A stretch of DNA of 17,073 nt from Terana coerulea (taxonomy: Eukaryota > Basidiomycota > Agaricomycetes > Polyporales > Phanerochaetaceae), in NCBI GenBank assembly GCA_024811115.1, contig JAKOGH010000810.1, positions 1 through 17,073 of the forward strand, written 5' to 3'. Of the stretch, positions 16,834 to 17,073 are shown in pieces (position 1 is the stretch's first letter; every line of letters starts with the position of its first letter). A program made the translations under genes and the position numbers. The notes below the pieces were generated by a model. That model was not told the DNA's origin, made no database searches, and saw only the letters and a program-made list of their open reading frames with translations.

Positions 16834-17073
16834 TCAATATGCAGTGGGCTGGTATGCGGTCTGCTGTGAGGAAGCCTGATGCGACATCGGCTGGAAGGCG
16901 GGCTGCTGGTATGGTGTCTGACCGGACGCCTGGTACGTGCTCGGTTGGTATGGCGAAGGTTGGTAAGTGTTTTGGGATGCCTGGTATCCAAATTGTGTGG
17001 CATGTCCCGCAGCAGGGTATGCCGAATGAGTAGATGTGACGCTGTGCACAGAGGGAGCGGGCGACCGTGCGTG
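16834..17073 (-). CDS. 3' end of a gene for a Y/Q/P/S-rich protein
   Basis: The minus frame is open from the window edge (17073) to TGA at 16834-16836, giving 79 C-terminal residues. The tail is a low-complexity series of Tyr-Gln-Pro motifs: YQPSPYQPSTYQASGQ, then TPYQQPAFQPM, HQASSQQ, and a YQPTAY end. Such prion-like or disordered tails occur in fungal RNA-binding, transcription and endocytic proteins; the N-terminal part needed to tell is outside the window. It lies head-to-tail with the copy B gene on the same strand, about 500 bp upstream of its ATG. Confidence 0.6.
   Translation of the reverse strand, partial: HARSPAPSVHSVTSTHSAYPAAGHATQFGYQASQNTYQPSPYQPSTYQASGQTPYQQPAFQPMSHQASSQQTAYQPTAY

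Overview
The window looks like nuclear DNA of a filamentous fungus, most likely a basidiomycete. The evidence is many 45-70 nt introns (GTRNGT donor, CTRAY branch site, YAG acceptor), pyrimidine-rich core promoters, and a recognisable fungal PXB/PX/DUF3818 protein. I see no prokaryotic operons, no rRNA or tRNA genes and no CRISPR array.

The outer parts hold two direct copies of one segment, about 13.3-13.6 kb apart: copy A at about 689-2910 and copy B at about 14005-16530. Each carries a minus-strand gene for a fungus-specific PX-domain protein (PXB, then PX, then DUF3818; the family of yeast YPR097W/Lec1). Both copies keep near-perfect intron-exon boundaries but carry frameshifts, mostly in different places. 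Copy A continues left through most of DUF3818. Copy B is cut off inside DUF3818 at 14005, and one of its introns holds a 261-bp hAT-like MITE with an 8-bp target duplication. Copy A has the empty site.

Between the copies: 3.1-5.2 kb is GC-rich and repetitive, with a degenerate tandem array of about 160-bp units and then two roughly 255-bp units. Several canonical introns on the minus strand between 5.18 and 5.90 kb suggest a decayed gene. 6.0-7.9 kb is largely featureless. At 7.99-8.08 kb a TATA box and a CT-rich tract face right. They are followed, up to 12.39 kb, by a very intron-dense plus-strand region. About 30 short exons there can be joined in consistent phase into one frame of roughly 830 codons, with one lesion. 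The region includes a tandemly duplicated exon whose copies differ by synonymous changes. I recognise no protein family in it. 12.4-14.0 kb has only weak candidates and short inverted repeats. At the right edge is the 3' end of a minus-strand gene for a protein with a Y/Q/P/S-rich tail.

The window therefore reads as a repeat-rich, duplicated and partly decayed part of a fungal genome rather than a set of cooperating genes. Scattered one-base indels could be real decay or uncorrected sequencing error, and that affects every coding call here.
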